Of a stretch of 64,000 nucleotides of DNA, positions 48,301 to 56,998 are shown one piece after another. How positions within the stretch are numbered: position 1 is the first letter of the stretch; every line of letters begins with the position of its first letter. The stretch is from Nisaea sp. (GTDB lineage: Bacteria > Pseudomonadota > Alphaproteobacteria > Thalassobaculales > Thalassobaculaceae), in assembly GCF_034670185.1 (NCBI RefSeq), contig NZ_JAXMNY010000002.1, positions 558,001 through 622,000 of the forward strand, in the 5' to 3' direction. The translations under genes were made by a program, and so were the position numbers. The notes under the pieces are model-generated. The model did not search any database. It was not told the DNA's origin and saw only the letters and a list, made by a program, of their open reading frames with translations.

Positions 48301-49250
48301 CCCTCGTAGATTCCGCGGCCCTTCGAGGCCTTGCCGATGGCATGGATGGCCTGCTCATATTCCTTCAGATACCGGGCCGCGTCCTCGGCGGTCGTCGCCG
48401 CCTCGCCGAGCATGTCGTAGGAATAGCGGAACCCCTTCTTCTCCATCCCCCGGCTGTTGGCCAGCGCCTCGGAGATGGTCTGCCCGGTGACGAACTGCTC
48501 CCCCATCATCCGCATGGCGACGTCGACACCACTGCGGATCAGCGGCTCGCCGCCGCGCCCGATCATCTTGGTCAGGGCTGCCCCCATGCTGTCCTCGCTC
48601 TGGGTCGCGGTCAGCCGGCCGGTGACGACAAGACCCCAGGTCGCGGCATTCACGAACATCGACGGGGAATGACCCAGATGGGATTTCCAGTCGCCGTTGG
48701 AGATCTTGTCGCGAATCAGCGCGTCGCGGGTCTGCCTATCCGGGATCCGGAGCAGTGCCTCGGCGAGGCACATCAGGGCGACGCCTTCCTGACTGGAAAG
48801 ATCGTATTCGTGGATCAACCCCTCGACGCCGCCACGCACACTCTTCTCACGCAGGGCCTCGACCAGAGTGCGGGCCAGATTTTCCGCTGCCTGCTTCTTG
48901 GCGGGCGTCAGGGACGCCTCGGAGATCAGATAAGGCAGGCATTCCATCTCCGGCTTGCGGTAGGCCGCCGTGATCGCCGCCCGCAGCACGCTCTGGGCCT
49001 GCACTCCCTGGGCGAATTCAAGGAAGGGGCGCGGCGTCTGCTCGGCCGACTCCCCACCATCCTCGAAATCGAGATCGGCATCACCCGAAAGATACCCGTC
49101 CAGCGGCTCGCCGCGCTCGATCCGTTCAATGGCGCCGACGAGGGACTGCTTCACCAGCCAGTGCGGTGTGCGGCCGATCCTGTCGGCGGCACTCTTGAGC
49201 CGCGCCCGCAAGTCCTCGCTGACCTTCACACCTATGGTCTGTGCCGCCAT
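45363..49250 (-). CDS. putA: Trifunctional proline utilisation protein PutA
   Basis: The 1295-residue protein oxidises proline to glutamate. The N-terminal ribbon-helix-helix (residues 1-45, IGVKVSEDLRARLKSAADRI, TPHWLVKQS) represses its own gene. The FAD proline dehydrogenase barrel covers roughly residues 230-560 (RLVKGAYWDSEIKRAQ). The aldehyde dehydrogenase domain covers about 640-1110 with Glu in LIAETGGQNA and Cys in SAGQRCSALRV. A C-terminal lid domain ends the protein. The length fits the trifunctional class. GGGGAGG precedes the ATG and an operator-like repeat lies upstream. Confidence 0.97.
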   Translation of the reverse strand: MAAQTIGVKVSEDLRARLKSAADRIGRTPHWLVKQSLVGAIERIERGEPLDGYLSGDADLDFEDGGESAEQTPRPFLEFAQGVQAQSVLRAAITAAYRKPEMECLPYLISEASLTPAKKQAAENLARTLVEALREKSVRGGVEGLIHEYDLSSQEGVALMCLAEALLRIPDRQTRDALIRDKISNGDWKSHLGHSPSMFVNAATWGLVVTGRLTATQSEDSMGAALTKMIGRGGEPLIRSGVDVAMRMMGEQFVTGQTISEALANSRGMEKKGFRYSYDMLGEAATTAEDAARYLKEYEQAIHAIGKASKGRGIYEGPGISIKLSALHPRYWRMKQDRVMEELLPILKGLAELARSYDIGLNIDAEEMDRLELSLDLLEAVCFDPDLADWNGIGFVVQAYSKRCPFVLDYLIDLARRSGHRLMIRLVKGAYWDSEIKRAQVDGLEDFPVFTRKIHTDVSYLACAKKLLAAPDAVYPQFATHNAQSLAAIMQMAGPNYYAGQYEFQCLHGMGEPLYEEVVGRDKLNRPCRVYAPVGSHETLLAYLVRRLLENGANTSFVNRIADPAFSIDDLIADPVAEALKIEPVGAPHPKISAPRTLYGPERPNAQGLDLSNEHRLASLSAALLSSAETFWQSAPTVEGASETGPVREVRNPSDRRDLVGTVRDADEAVIDKAFEIAEAAAPVWAATEPSERAALLMRAADLMEARMPVLMGICVREAGKTMANAIAEVREAVDFLRYYAMEVEAKFNMDSHRPLGPVVCISPWNFPLAIFTGQMSAALAAGNPVLAKPAEESPLIAAEAVRLMHEAGVPAGVLQLVPGAGEVGAALVADSRVRGVMFTGSTEVARLIQAGLAGRLAPDGTQIPLIAETGGQNALIVDSSALPEQVVADVIMSAFDSAGQRCSALRVLCLQEDVADRMLEMLKGAMHELAIGNPDRLSTDVGPVITAEAQAGIRTHIESMRERGNKVEQLDLPADTRHGTFIPPTLIEIGSLAELEREVFGPVLHVVRFKRKGLDALVDDINATGYGLTFGVHSRIDETIDRVARRIRVGNVYVNRNIIGAIVGVQPFGGRGLSGTGPKAGGPLYLTRLLARRPFSSAISDRAPDVGPEPAHQLEAWLREAGRTKEAEMTAAYIARSPLGTDLNLPGPVGERNRYLVHPKGRVAAIAQGEAGLLRQVAAILAAGDEAVLQENATASALVGSLPADLKDRVHLTQDWHAETDLAAVLFEGDADALITVQKQAADRDGPLVGVQGVSPAGIASGREDYCLDWLVEEQSVSINTAAAGGNASLMSIG

Positions 49251-49552
49251 TACCGCCTCCCCTGGATCGATCCGAAAGCGAAGGTTACACCAGCAACGCC
49301 TTGCAGGTGCAACCTGATTCTTTTAAAGGGTAACCGAGACCGATTGCATCGACTCCAGTAGCGGCCGGCGGTCATGAAAACCCGTCTCGAGCGGCGCCGA
49401 GACAACGCAGTCGGACGATATCTTTCCGATATACAGCCACATCAACAATCGAAGTACATTCCTCATAGCCGGCGCCAGAAAATTGCTCCGCAGACAAGGA
49501 TCAAGAACACCCTTGCAAGAGCAGGCCCTGACTTGGACGGGAGGATTCGTCA
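49251..49552. other. Divergent intergenic region, putA / serine hydrolase
   Basis: These 302 bases contain the putA control region with the inverted repeat described below. On the right is the leader of the serine hydrolase, with GGGAGGATTCGTCA just before its ATG. No further gene is evident. Confidence 0.5.
49283..49314. promoter_or_regulatory. Probable PutA autorepressor operator
   Basis: GGTTACACC (49283-49291) and GGTGCAACC (49306-49314) are inverted arms matching at 8 of 9 positions, about 35-65 bases upstream of the putA ATG. They contain the GTTGCA-type half-site (TGCAAC 49308-49313), the sequence bound by PutA of E. coli. A further GTTGC lies between the arms. PutA here has the ribbon-helix-helix needed to bind it. 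Confidence 0.55.
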
Positions 49553-50878
49553 ATGCCACTTTCAGGTTCTAAGCTGATCGTTTTAGCTGCAGCGATTGCC
49601 GTGACACTCGCATCGGCACCTGATGCAACCGCACAGTCAGCAAGAGAGACCGACCCGCGCGTAATGGGCTGGATGGACGGTTTCCCGCCCGCGCCCGACA
49701 AGCTGATTACGCAGCCGGATTCAGACTATTTCAGTTTTCCGAAGCTCCGGTGGTCGGTCTGCCACCTGCGAGAATTCCTTCCAACTAAACAAATCAGCCG
49801 CGGACTCGGCGCCCCCATTTCACTGCAATATCTTCCACCTGAGGAACTCTCCGGCGAACAGCAGGCAATCGACAAGTTGACCTTCAAGCCGTCGAACAGC
49901 AACGACGAGATGACATGGGAGGAATCGCTCTATGCCAATTACACCGACGGCATACTGATCATCCATAAGGAGCGGGTCGTTTACGAACGCTACTTTGGCT
50001 GCCTCAGAGAAGACGGCAAGCATGCAGCCATGTCGATGACGAAGTCGCTCACCGGGCTTCTGGCCCAAATCCTGGTCGAAGAAGGCGCCCTGGACGAAAC
50101 ACTTCCGGTGCGCGACCTCATCCCCGAAATCGAGAATAGCGCTTTTGCGAACGCCACCGTCCGCCAGGTCATGGATATGACCACCGGCGTCCGGTATTCC
50201 GAGGACTACTCCGACCCCAAAGCAGATATCTGGATCTATTCAGCTGCGGCAAGCCCGCTGCCCAAGCCCGAGGGATACAATGGTCCGGACGGATATTGGG
50301 AGTACCTGCAGCAGGTGAAGCCGGACGGCAAGCACGGCGAACAGTTCCACTACAAGACAATCAACGCGGACATGCTGGGATGGATCATCTCGCGGGTCTC
50401 GGGCAAGTCCGTAGCCGATCTCGCCTCGGAACGGCTCTGGCGGCGGATCGGGATGGAGCAGGATGCCTACCAGACGGTCGACGGCAAGGGGGTCCCTTTC
50501 GCCGGCGGCGGCCTCTCAGCAGGCCTGCGCGACCTCGGACGGCTTGGACTCGTCATGCTGAACGAAGGCGTGAACAACGGCGAACGCCTGTTTCCGGCGG
50601 AGGTGGCGCAAAAAATCCGCACCGGAGGCGATCCGGCAAAGTTCGCCGGTTTCCCGACGATCCCGCAGGGTAGCTACACCAGCCAGTGGTGGGTTTTCCA
50701 CAATGCCCATCAAGCCTATGCCGCACGTGGCGTTTACGGGCAGACGATCTATGTGGACCCCACGGCTGAGATGGTGCTGGTACGCTTCGCCTCATTCCCA
50801 AAGGCGCAGAACAGCTTCATCGACCCTACGTCGTTGCCTGCCTATCAGGCAGTGGCCGAATACCTGATGTCGAAGTAA
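49553..50878 (+). CDS. Secreted serine hydrolase, beta-lactamase/NylB-like family
   Basis: The 441-residue protein has a signal peptide (LIVLAAAIAVTLASAPDATAQ) and the class C beta-lactamase fold. The catalytic SxxK is Ser161-Met-Thr-Lys164. MTTGVRYSEDYSDP is typical of the 6-aminohexanoate-dimer hydrolase branch. It probably acts as an esterase or amidase in the periplasm. GGGAGG precedes the ATG. Standing alone downstream of putA, it has no clear pathway. Confidence 0.86.
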   Translation: MPLSGSKLIVLAAAIAVTLASAPDATAQSARETDPRVMGWMDGFPPAPDKLITQPDSDYFSFPKLRWSVCHLREFLPTKQISRGLGAPISLQYLPPEELSGEQQAIDKLTFKPSNSNDEMTWEESLYANYTDGILIIHKERVVYERYFGCLREDGKHAAMSMTKSLTGLLAQILVEEGALDETLPVRDLIPEIENSAFANATVRQVMDMTTGVRYSEDYSDPKADIWIYSAAASPLPKPEGYNGPDGYWEYLQQVKPDGKHGEQFHYKTINADMLGWIISRVSGKSVADLASERLWRRIGMEQDAYQTVDGKGVPFAGGGLSAGLRDLGRLGLVMLNEGVNNGERLFPAEVAQKIRTGGDPAKFAGFPTIPQGSYTSQWWVFHNAHQAYAARGVYGQTIYVDPTAEMVLVRFASFPKAQNSFIDPTSLPAYQAVAEYLMSK

Positions 50879-50964
50879 GCGCGCCGGGTCACGCGCGGCA
50901 TATCTGACGGGCCGCCATGCCGTGAGGAGAACCAACCCCTCGAAACGCCGGCAACCTGAACCGA

Positions 50965-52122
50965 TTACATCGGCTCCAGACGCAGCAAGTCGCCGGCGGA
51001 GCTGTCCGTCAGAACATAGAGATATCCGTCCGGCCCCTGCTTCACCGCGCGGATGCGCTCCTCCAGCCCCTCGAGCAGCATTTCCTGCTCCGTGACCCTG
51101 TCGCCATCAAGCACCAACCGTCGGAGATGCATGTGCGCCAGCGCGCCGACAAAGAGATTGCCGCGCCAGTTCGGGAATTTGTCGCCGTCATAGAATTCCA
51201 TCCCGCTCGGCGCGATGGACGGCACCCAGTAGACCACCGGCTGCTCCATGCCGGGCGCGGCCGTCTTGTCGGAAATGATCGCACCGCTGTAGTCAATTCC
51301 GTAGGTGATCGCGGGCCAGCCGTAATTCCGGCCGGGGCGGAGGATATTCACCTCGTCGCCGCCGCGCGGCCCGTGCTCCTGCGCCCAGATCGTCGCGGTG
51401 CCCGGCCGCAGCGCCATACCCTGTACGTTCCGGTGCCCGTAGGAATAGATTTCCGGCAATGCGCCCTCTCGGCCGACGAACGGATTGTCCGGCGGCACGG
51501 AGCCGTCGTCCATGATCCGCGCGACAGTGCCGATATGAGTGCCGAGATTCTGTGCCTCGTTCATATGGCTGCCCCGGTCGCCCATGCTGATGAAGAGCGT
51601 GCCGTCAGGCGCAAAAACCAGCCGGGAGCCGAAATGCCGTCCGCCGCCGACCTTCGGGTTTTGCCGGAAGATGACCTCAAGACCGGTCAGGGCATTACCG
51701 TCAAGACGCCCCCGCGCAACCTCCGTTCCGGCGCCACCGTCGCCCCGCCCGGCAAAGGACAGATACACCAGCCGGTTCTCGGCAAAATCCGGATGCAGCA
51801 CCACGTCGAGCAAACCGCCCTGGCCAGAGGCATAGACTTCCGGCGTGCCGCGCACCGGTTCAGACGCCAACCCGTCCGGCCCGACGATCCGCAGCGCCCC
51901 TTCCCGCTCGGTAACGAGGATGCGGCCATCCGGGAGAAAGGCCAGACCCCACGGGTGATCCAGCCCGCCGGCTAGCTGCATGACGCGGAAATCATGGACA
52001 TCGGACCGCTCGACCCGCGGCATATCGGCGCCTGCCGTACAGGCAGCCGCACCGAAAAGCAGAGCACTGGCAGCAAGCCGCGACGACACTCGAAACAATC
52101 CTGAGCACAGATCCAACCCCAT
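50965..52122 (-). CDS. PQQ-dependent sugar dehydrogenase (Asd/YliI-like)
   Basis: The 385-residue protein is a six-bladed beta-propeller of the soluble aldose dehydrogenase family. Its marks are GLDHPWGLAFLPDGRILVTER, LLDVVLHPDF, GHRNVQGMA, EHGPRGGDEVN and YGWPAITYG. The signal segment LAASALLFGAAAC could be a lipobox. The ATG at 52122 has GGAGGGA before it; the longer frame from 52149 has none. PQQ synthesis genes are absent from the window. Sugar specificity is unknown. Confidence 0.88.
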   Translation of the reverse strand: MGLDLCSGLFRVSSRLAASALLFGAAACTAGADMPRVERSDVHDFRVMQLAGGLDHPWGLAFLPDGRILVTEREGALRIVGPDGLASEPVRGTPEVYASGQGGLLDVVLHPDFAENRLVYLSFAGRGDGGAGTEVARGRLDGNALTGLEVIFRQNPKVGGGRHFGSRLVFAPDGTLFISMGDRGSHMNEAQNLGTHIGTVARIMDDGSVPPDNPFVGREGALPEIYSYGHRNVQGMALRPGTATIWAQEHGPRGGDEVNILRPGRNYGWPAITYGIDYSGAIISDKTAAPGMEQPVVYWVPSIAPSGMEFYDGDKFPNWRGNLFVGALAHMHLRRLVLDGDRVTEQEMLLEGLEERIRAVKQGPDGYLYVLTDSSAGDLLRLEPM

Positions 52123-52370
52123 GATTCCCTCCGTTCTGTCACCTGACATCTAGATGGCGCCGCAACGCCGCTCAGCAAGGGGGAGGTCAGGAAGCAGGTT
52201 ACAGGAACGCGAGGTCACATAGGAGATTCCGGGAGCTACGAACAAATTTCCGAAAATGTCCTGAACATTATTGTACTATTAATGAAATCAATCTCAGACT
52301 GAGGAAAGTCAAAATATTTGGGGCAAGGCTGGATCAACGGCCAACCAGAATAACAAGGGGGAAACAACCC

Positions 52371-54506
52371 ATGGCGGAACAGACTGAAACCTGGCGGCAG
52401 GCATTTAACGAAATCGATCAAGGGGCCCTGCTGGCCCTCAAGCAAACCTGGCCTCTCGTCGAAAAGGGGCTGCCGTCCATCCTGGATCAATTCTACCGCC
52501 ATATCGCCTCCGACCCGGAAATCGCCGCAAACCTGGAACAGGGCCCGGACCCTGACATCCTCAAGCAGGCGCAGAGCCGGTTCTGGGAATCGTTCTTCAA
52601 TGACGGGTTCAACGACGATTATCTCGCGCGCTCCCGAGAGATCGGCGAGCTTCATACCGGGATCGGCCTCGGCCAGCGCTGGCATACCGCCGCAGCCGCC
52701 TTCATCCAGCCGCGCCTTTTCAGCCTGATTGCCAGCAAGTACAAACGTGCCGACGATGCTGTGCGGTATTGCGGCGCCGTGGCAAAGGCCATCGCGCTGG
52801 GTATGGATCTCGCGCAGGGTGCCGCCGGCTCGTCAGATGAGACAGAAAAACTCAAGCATCAGGTCCTCAACCTCGCCGACACCCTTGAACGCGAGATCGA
52901 TCAGACCGTGGAAGAGGTCATGCTGCAGGCCGGACGGGTCGCCGAGCTGACAAACGGCTTGGCCGTTGCTGCCACCGAGATGGCGACGCTGATCAACGAA
53001 GTGCGCGGCGCGACCGACATCACCGCCGGAAATGTGAACTCCGTCGCCGCCGCGACCGAGGAGCTCAGCGCCTCAAGCCAGGAAATCGCCGAGCAGGTCT
53101 CGGACTCAGCGCGGCTGACGGCAGAGGCAACTGACAGCGCCGAGGGCGCGCGTGAGAGGGTTTCGGCCCTCGAAGAGGCCACGAAAAACATCAGCTCCGT
53201 CGTCGGTCTGATTAACTCCATCGCAGCACAAACGAAGCTGCTTGCCCTGAACGCGACAATCGAGGCCGCCCGTGCAGGCGAGGCCGGGAAAGGCTTCGCG
53301 GTCGTCGCCTCCGAGGTGAAATCGCTGGCACAACAGACCGAAAATGCCATCCAGGAGGTCAGCCAGCACACCGCCGGCGTGCAGACCGCGACCCGTTCCT
53401 CGGTCGAGGCCATCACCGGGATCGCTGCAAAAATTGCGGATGTGAATGGAATCTCATCCGGGGTTGCTTCCGCCGTCGAGGAGCAATTGGCTGCAACCAG
53501 CGAGATCGGCCGATCCTCGAACGAGGCATCGGAAATGACCGGTCAGGTCGCCGCCTCCATCGCCAAAGTTGCCGAACATGCGGAGCGCACCAGCCAGTCG
53601 GCAACCGCGATCGAAACCCTAGCGAAAAATGTCAGCACGAATGTGAGCGACATGAAACGCCGGCTCGGCATCGTTGTGCGGGCAGGTGAAGATACGAACC
53701 GCCGGGGGACCGACCGGATCCCGACCGTGATCAACGGGACGATCCAGTTCGGCCCCATCAAGGCAGAAGGCTTCATCGCCGATCTCTCGCCACGCGGCGC
53801 CCTGCTGTTGTGCGACGGTCAGGAAACCGTAGAGCCGGCAACGCTCGGCAGCGTCACCCTTCCCAACGGGGTCCGCATTCCGGCCCGCGTGGTTGCCGCC
53901 ACCTCTCTCGGCATCCACGCCGCCTTCGAGAATATCGACGCCATGGCCGCCGAAATGATCGGCGCCATGATTGAGCAGGCCATGGGTGAAAATGACGTCT
54001 TCCGGGACATTTGCGTCACGGCCGCACAGGAAGCCGAGAACGCCTTTGCCAGCGCCGTCAACTCGGGGCGGATTTCCATCGAGGATATGTTCGACAGCCA
54101 ATACGCGGCGATGCCGGGCACCAATCCGGCACAATATTCGACCAGGTTCGTCGATCTTACCGACGAGTTGCTGACGCCCATACAGGAGCACCACAAGGAC
54201 CGGGACGACCGCATCCGGCTGCTCTGCGCTACCGACAGGAACGGCTATATCGGCACGCACAACGCCGCAGTTTCGCAGCCGCAACGCCCAGACGATCCGG
54301 TCTGGAACGCTGCGAACTGCCGCAACCGGCGGATTTTCGACGACCGGGCGGGGCTGCTGGCGGCGGGCAACAAGGAGCCGCATCAGCTTCAGACCTATGT
54401 CCGGGATATGGGCGGCGGAAAGAAAGTGCTGCTGAAGGAAATCGATGCGCCAATCACGCTTTCCGGACGCCATTGGGGCAACATGCGCTGCGCCTTCGTT
54501 CCCTGA
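52371..54506 (+). CDS. Soluble chemoreceptor: protoglobin, MCP core, PilZ and C-terminal sensor domain
   Basis: The 711-residue protein has no membrane helix. Residues 10-150 form a globin-coupled sensor with proximal His95 in LHTGIGLGQRW, so it should bind haem and oxygen. Residues 170-430 are the MCP signalling hairpin, tip about residues 281-323 (LLALNATIEAARAGEAGKGF). Residues 440-540 form PilZ, with RRGTDR (Arg444, Arg445, Arg449) and DLSPRG (Asp471, Ser473, Gly476), the c-di-GMP motifs. Residues 550-711 hold a Cache/PAS-like region with DRNGYIGTHN and NCRNRRIFDDRAG. AGGGGG precedes the ATG. Likely input to the CheY/CheZ pathway. Confidence 0.9.
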   Translation: MAEQTETWRQAFNEIDQGALLALKQTWPLVEKGLPSILDQFYRHIASDPEIAANLEQGPDPDILKQAQSRFWESFFNDGFNDDYLARSREIGELHTGIGLGQRWHTAAAAFIQPRLFSLIASKYKRADDAVRYCGAVAKAIALGMDLAQGAAGSSDETEKLKHQVLNLADTLEREIDQTVEEVMLQAGRVAELTNGLAVAATEMATLINEVRGATDITAGNVNSVAAATEELSASSQEIAEQVSDSARLTAEATDSAEGARERVSALEEATKNISSVVGLINSIAAQTKLLALNATIEAARAGEAGKGFAVVASEVKSLAQQTENAIQEVSQHTAGVQTATRSSVEAITGIAAKIADVNGISSGVASAVEEQLAATSEIGRSSNEASEMTGQVAASIAKVAEHAERTSQSATAIETLAKNVSTNVSDMKRRLGIVVRAGEDTNRRGTDRIPTVINGTIQFGPIKAEGFIADLSPRGALLLCDGQETVEPATLGSVTLPNGVRIPARVVAATSLGIHAAFENIDAMAAEMIGAMIEQAMGENDVFRDICVTAAQEAENAFASAVNSGRISIEDMFDSQYAAMPGTNPAQYSTRFVDLTDELLTPIQEHHKDRDDRIRLLCATDRNGYIGTHNAAVSQPQRPDDPVWNAANCRNRRIFDDRAGLLAAGNKEPHQLQTYVRDMGGGKKVLLKEIDAPITLSGRHWGNMRCAFVP

Positions 54507-54558
54507 GCACGTCCCCTGAGCACGCCCGGTCAATGGCGCTAACCGGCATACCGCCCGG

Positions 54559-55425
54559 TTAGCTGCCCACCTTGCAATAGAGCTGCCGGACGGTCCCGAT
54601 CTGCTCCAGCTCGGAGAAGGACGGGGCCCCGGCCCACCCGGCCTGCTTCGCTTCCTGAACCGGAACTTTTCCGCTGTTCAGCATCTGCTGGATCGTGCGC
54701 GGCGCAACCGTTGAGACACGCCCGCGCCTTGTGTTCGAGGCTATGGCGATGCCGACCAGACGCCCCGATGCATCCAGCGTTGGCCCACCACTGATTCCGC
54801 CGAGGCTGCCCGGCGCCACACCTTCACGCCCGGTTTCGGCCCAGACCAAAACAAGACGACCTATGCCGCGCAACGACTTTCCATGAAGCTCACCGCGCCC
54901 AAGCAGCGCAGAGGAAACACGCCCCTTCCCGGTTCCGGGAAAACCGTAATGGTATCCGACATCGCCGATATCCGGCAGCGGACCAAGAGAGAGCGCTGGT
55001 GACCGCCCGGCATCAGCGCGGACAAGCGCAATGTCAGCATCCGGATGCAACACCGCATCACTCCTGATAGGCACCACATGCTGCCGGTCGACGACAAACC
55101 CCAACCGGTCACATCCCTCGACGACATGCCGCGCGGTCAGCCAGTAATCCGGCGATACAACGAACGCTGTACCAACGCCGCTACCGATCTTTTCGCGCTC
55201 TTCGATCCTCAGCTTTATATCGTACAGGCTCGGTGGCGGCAGAGGCCGGCGCGGCGTCCGGCCCGGCGGCAGATCCCGAACCGGCGGCGCTGCATATCCG
55301 GAGCGGTCAGGAAAAGCTTCCGGTGCCGGCCGCATGAGATCCCCGCCCCACTCGAACAACCCGGCCAGCACAATAGCTGACACGGCGCCGAGTATTCCCA
55401 GTTTCTCAGGCGGAAGAGAGCGCAT
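54559..55425 (-). CDS. Membrane-anchored trypsin-like serine protease
   Basis: The 288-residue protein has an N-terminal anchor (ILGAVSAIVLAGLFEW), a proline-rich stalk (residues 45-68) and a trypsin-like domain with His100 (TARHVV), Asp131 (DADIALVR) and Ser212 (GGISGGP). There is no PDZ domain, so it is not a full DegP-type protease. Its start is 5 bases after the DUF350 gene, so the two are co-transcribed. Substrate unknown. Confidence 0.85.
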   Translation of the reverse strand: MRSLPPEKLGILGAVSAIVLAGLFEWGGDLMRPAPEAFPDRSGYAAPPVRDLPPGRTPRRPLPPPSLYDIKLRIEEREKIGSGVGTAFVVSPDYWLTARHVVEGCDRLGFVVDRQHVVPIRSDAVLHPDADIALVRADAGRSPALSLGPLPDIGDVGYHYGFPGTGKGRVSSALLGRGELHGKSLRGIGRLVLVWAETGREGVAPGSLGGISGGPTLDASGRLVGIAIASNTRRGRVSTVAPRTIQQMLNSGKVPVQEAKQAGWAGAPSFSELEQIGTVRQLYCKVGS

Positions 55426-55430
55426 AGCCG

Positions 55431-55844
55431 CTAGCCCGAAACAGCCGCCGCATTAAGGGCAGCAACCGAGAGCTTGATCGAGACAAGGAGCGTTGCGGCC
55501 CCGATCTCGCCTTCTTCAATGCGCGTGGAAAGATTGCGTATGGCGAGATCCGTCACCCTGAAGACCAGGATCTGGATCACCAGAGTCACCGTGCCCCAGA
55601 TCAGAATGTCGACAAGGCTGACACTGGCCGCCAGACAGAAAGCAAGCGGGATCGCCAGGCCGAGTATGGCGCCGGCAAGCGACAGCGCGGCGGCGACGTT
55701 GCCTTCCCGGATCAGCTTCATCTCGTCATGTGCCGTGATCCGCATATAGATCAGGGTTCCGATCAGCAGCATTCCCAAACTCGCCGCGAAATGCGCGATC
55801 AGATACGGAAGACCAGCCATCAGACTGCTGAAGACACCGGACAT
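55431..55844 (-). CDS. DUF350 family membrane protein
   Basis: The 137-residue protein has four hydrophobic helices (FAASLGMLLIGTLIYMRI, AAALSLAGAILGLAIPLAF, ILIWGTVTLVIQILVF, AATLLVSIKLSVAAL), the usual DUF350 pattern. Function is unknown. It precedes a membrane-tethered protease by 5 bases. Confidence 0.85.
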   Translation of the reverse strand: MSGVFSSLMAGLPYLIAHFAASLGMLLIGTLIYMRITAHDEMKLIREGNVAAALSLAGAILGLAIPLAFCLAASVSLVDILIWGTVTLVIQILVFRVTDLAIRNLSTRIEEGEIGAATLLVSIKLSVAALNAAAVSG

Positions 55845-55919
55845 TTTCGCACCTCACCTTAAAACAACCCCGCCGGGAATGCGGCAACAGAGACATTCCC
55901 CCTACAGACACGACATATG

Positions 55920-56109
55920 CGTCAGACCGGGCGTGGGCGCCACTAAATATTCGAAATTTTAAGGATATTCATCGTAACTTCAGTTTATAATAAACGCTCT
56001 GCTGGACAATTATAGGTCCGGTTTGATATTTTAAGTCAATTGATCAAAAATGGTTTAAGATCAGAATCTAAATTTTAAAAATACCTTCAAAAGGAAACGA
56101 TTTTCGCTA
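55920..56109. other. AT-rich leader of the 283-residue protein
   Basis: This stretch is markedly richer in A and T than its flanks and contains no gene. It probably holds the promoter for the following gene (AAAAGGAAACG ribosome-binding site at its end) and the DUF350 gene on the other strand. Confidence 0.45.
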
Positions 56110-56961
56110 ATGACACGCTACCTCATCCTTGACGAGCAAGCCGAACGTGAAGCGCGTGTCATGCACCGCTATCGTGTCGAGGTTGCCGCGTATTGGATGA
56201 AGTGGCACCTGTGCGCCGGGTTGGCCTCCGCCCTCGGAATGATCTTTCTGACCGGCCTCGTTGTCGCCCTGTACAACGCGGCCATCCTCGGCATCGGCCC
56301 GACCCTGAATGACTGGGGCGATTTCTCGTTCCTGCTTCACGTGAACATCTTCAACTGGCGGGTCGATCCGGACTATTACCAGCGCCTGGTGACCTACCCG
56401 ATGACCCCGGTCACCCTCGACCATATGCCCTGGGCGCATCTTTTCGGCTTCATCACGATGGGCACATGCCTGATCACGGCGATGATGAGCGTGCTGCATT
56501 TCGACCCGATCGTCAGCCACGACCCGAACCGGTATATCCGGATCGAGCCGGTACGGCTGACGCCGCCGATCGAGGTTTATTTCGAAAGCGATCGCGGGCT
56601 TGACCAGAAATTCGTGATCGACGTCATCTTCACCGCGCCGGGCCCAGCCAGCGCCCAGGTGATCCGCGAAAAGTCCAAAGCTATATCGCTGCATTGCCAG
56701 ACCGAGATCCAGCGTCTGGTCGATAGCGCGGTCTGGCAAATCCGCCTGCCGCAGCTCCGGCGGCAACTGGCCCGCATCGCCGTGGAATACGTGCCACGCG
56801 ATGCGATCCACGATCTGAAGATCCGCTCGATCAAGATGCACCCGGTGGTCCGCCCGATGCCGCTCACACCGGCGGCGGTGCAGGGCGTCGACGTGGAAGG
56901 CTCAGCAGAAATGCCCGCCAGAGTCGAAGGCCTCTCCCCGGAACCGGTTCCGGCGGAATAG
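56110..56961 (+). CDS. Uncharacterised two-helix membrane protein
   Basis: The 283-residue protein has two membrane helices, about residues 33-60 (GLASALGMIFLTGLVVALYN) and 107-130 (FGFITMGTCLITAMMSVLHF). Between them is a conserved-looking loop rich in aromatic residues. A C-terminal domain from about residue 150 has the flavour of an alpha/beta fold (VIFTAPGPASAQVIREKSKA, AIHDLKIRSIKMHP). No family is recognised. It starts after AAAAGGAAACG in an AT-rich leader. Confidence 0.7.
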   Translation: MTRYLILDEQAEREARVMHRYRVEVAAYWMKWHLCAGLASALGMIFLTGLVVALYNAAILGIGPTLNDWGDFSFLLHVNIFNWRVDPDYYQRLVTYPMTPVTLDHMPWAHLFGFITMGTCLITAMMSVLHFDPIVSHDPNRYIRIEPVRLTPPIEVYFESDRGLDQKFVIDVIFTAPGPASAQVIREKSKAISLHCQTEIQRLVDSAVWQIRLPQLRRQLARIAVEYVPRDAIHDLKIRSIKMHPVVRPMPLTPAAVQGVDVEGSAEMPARVEGLSPEPVPAE

Positions 56962-56998
56962 CCGCCCGCGGCTTCGATCTGACGATCCCCGGTCAGAC

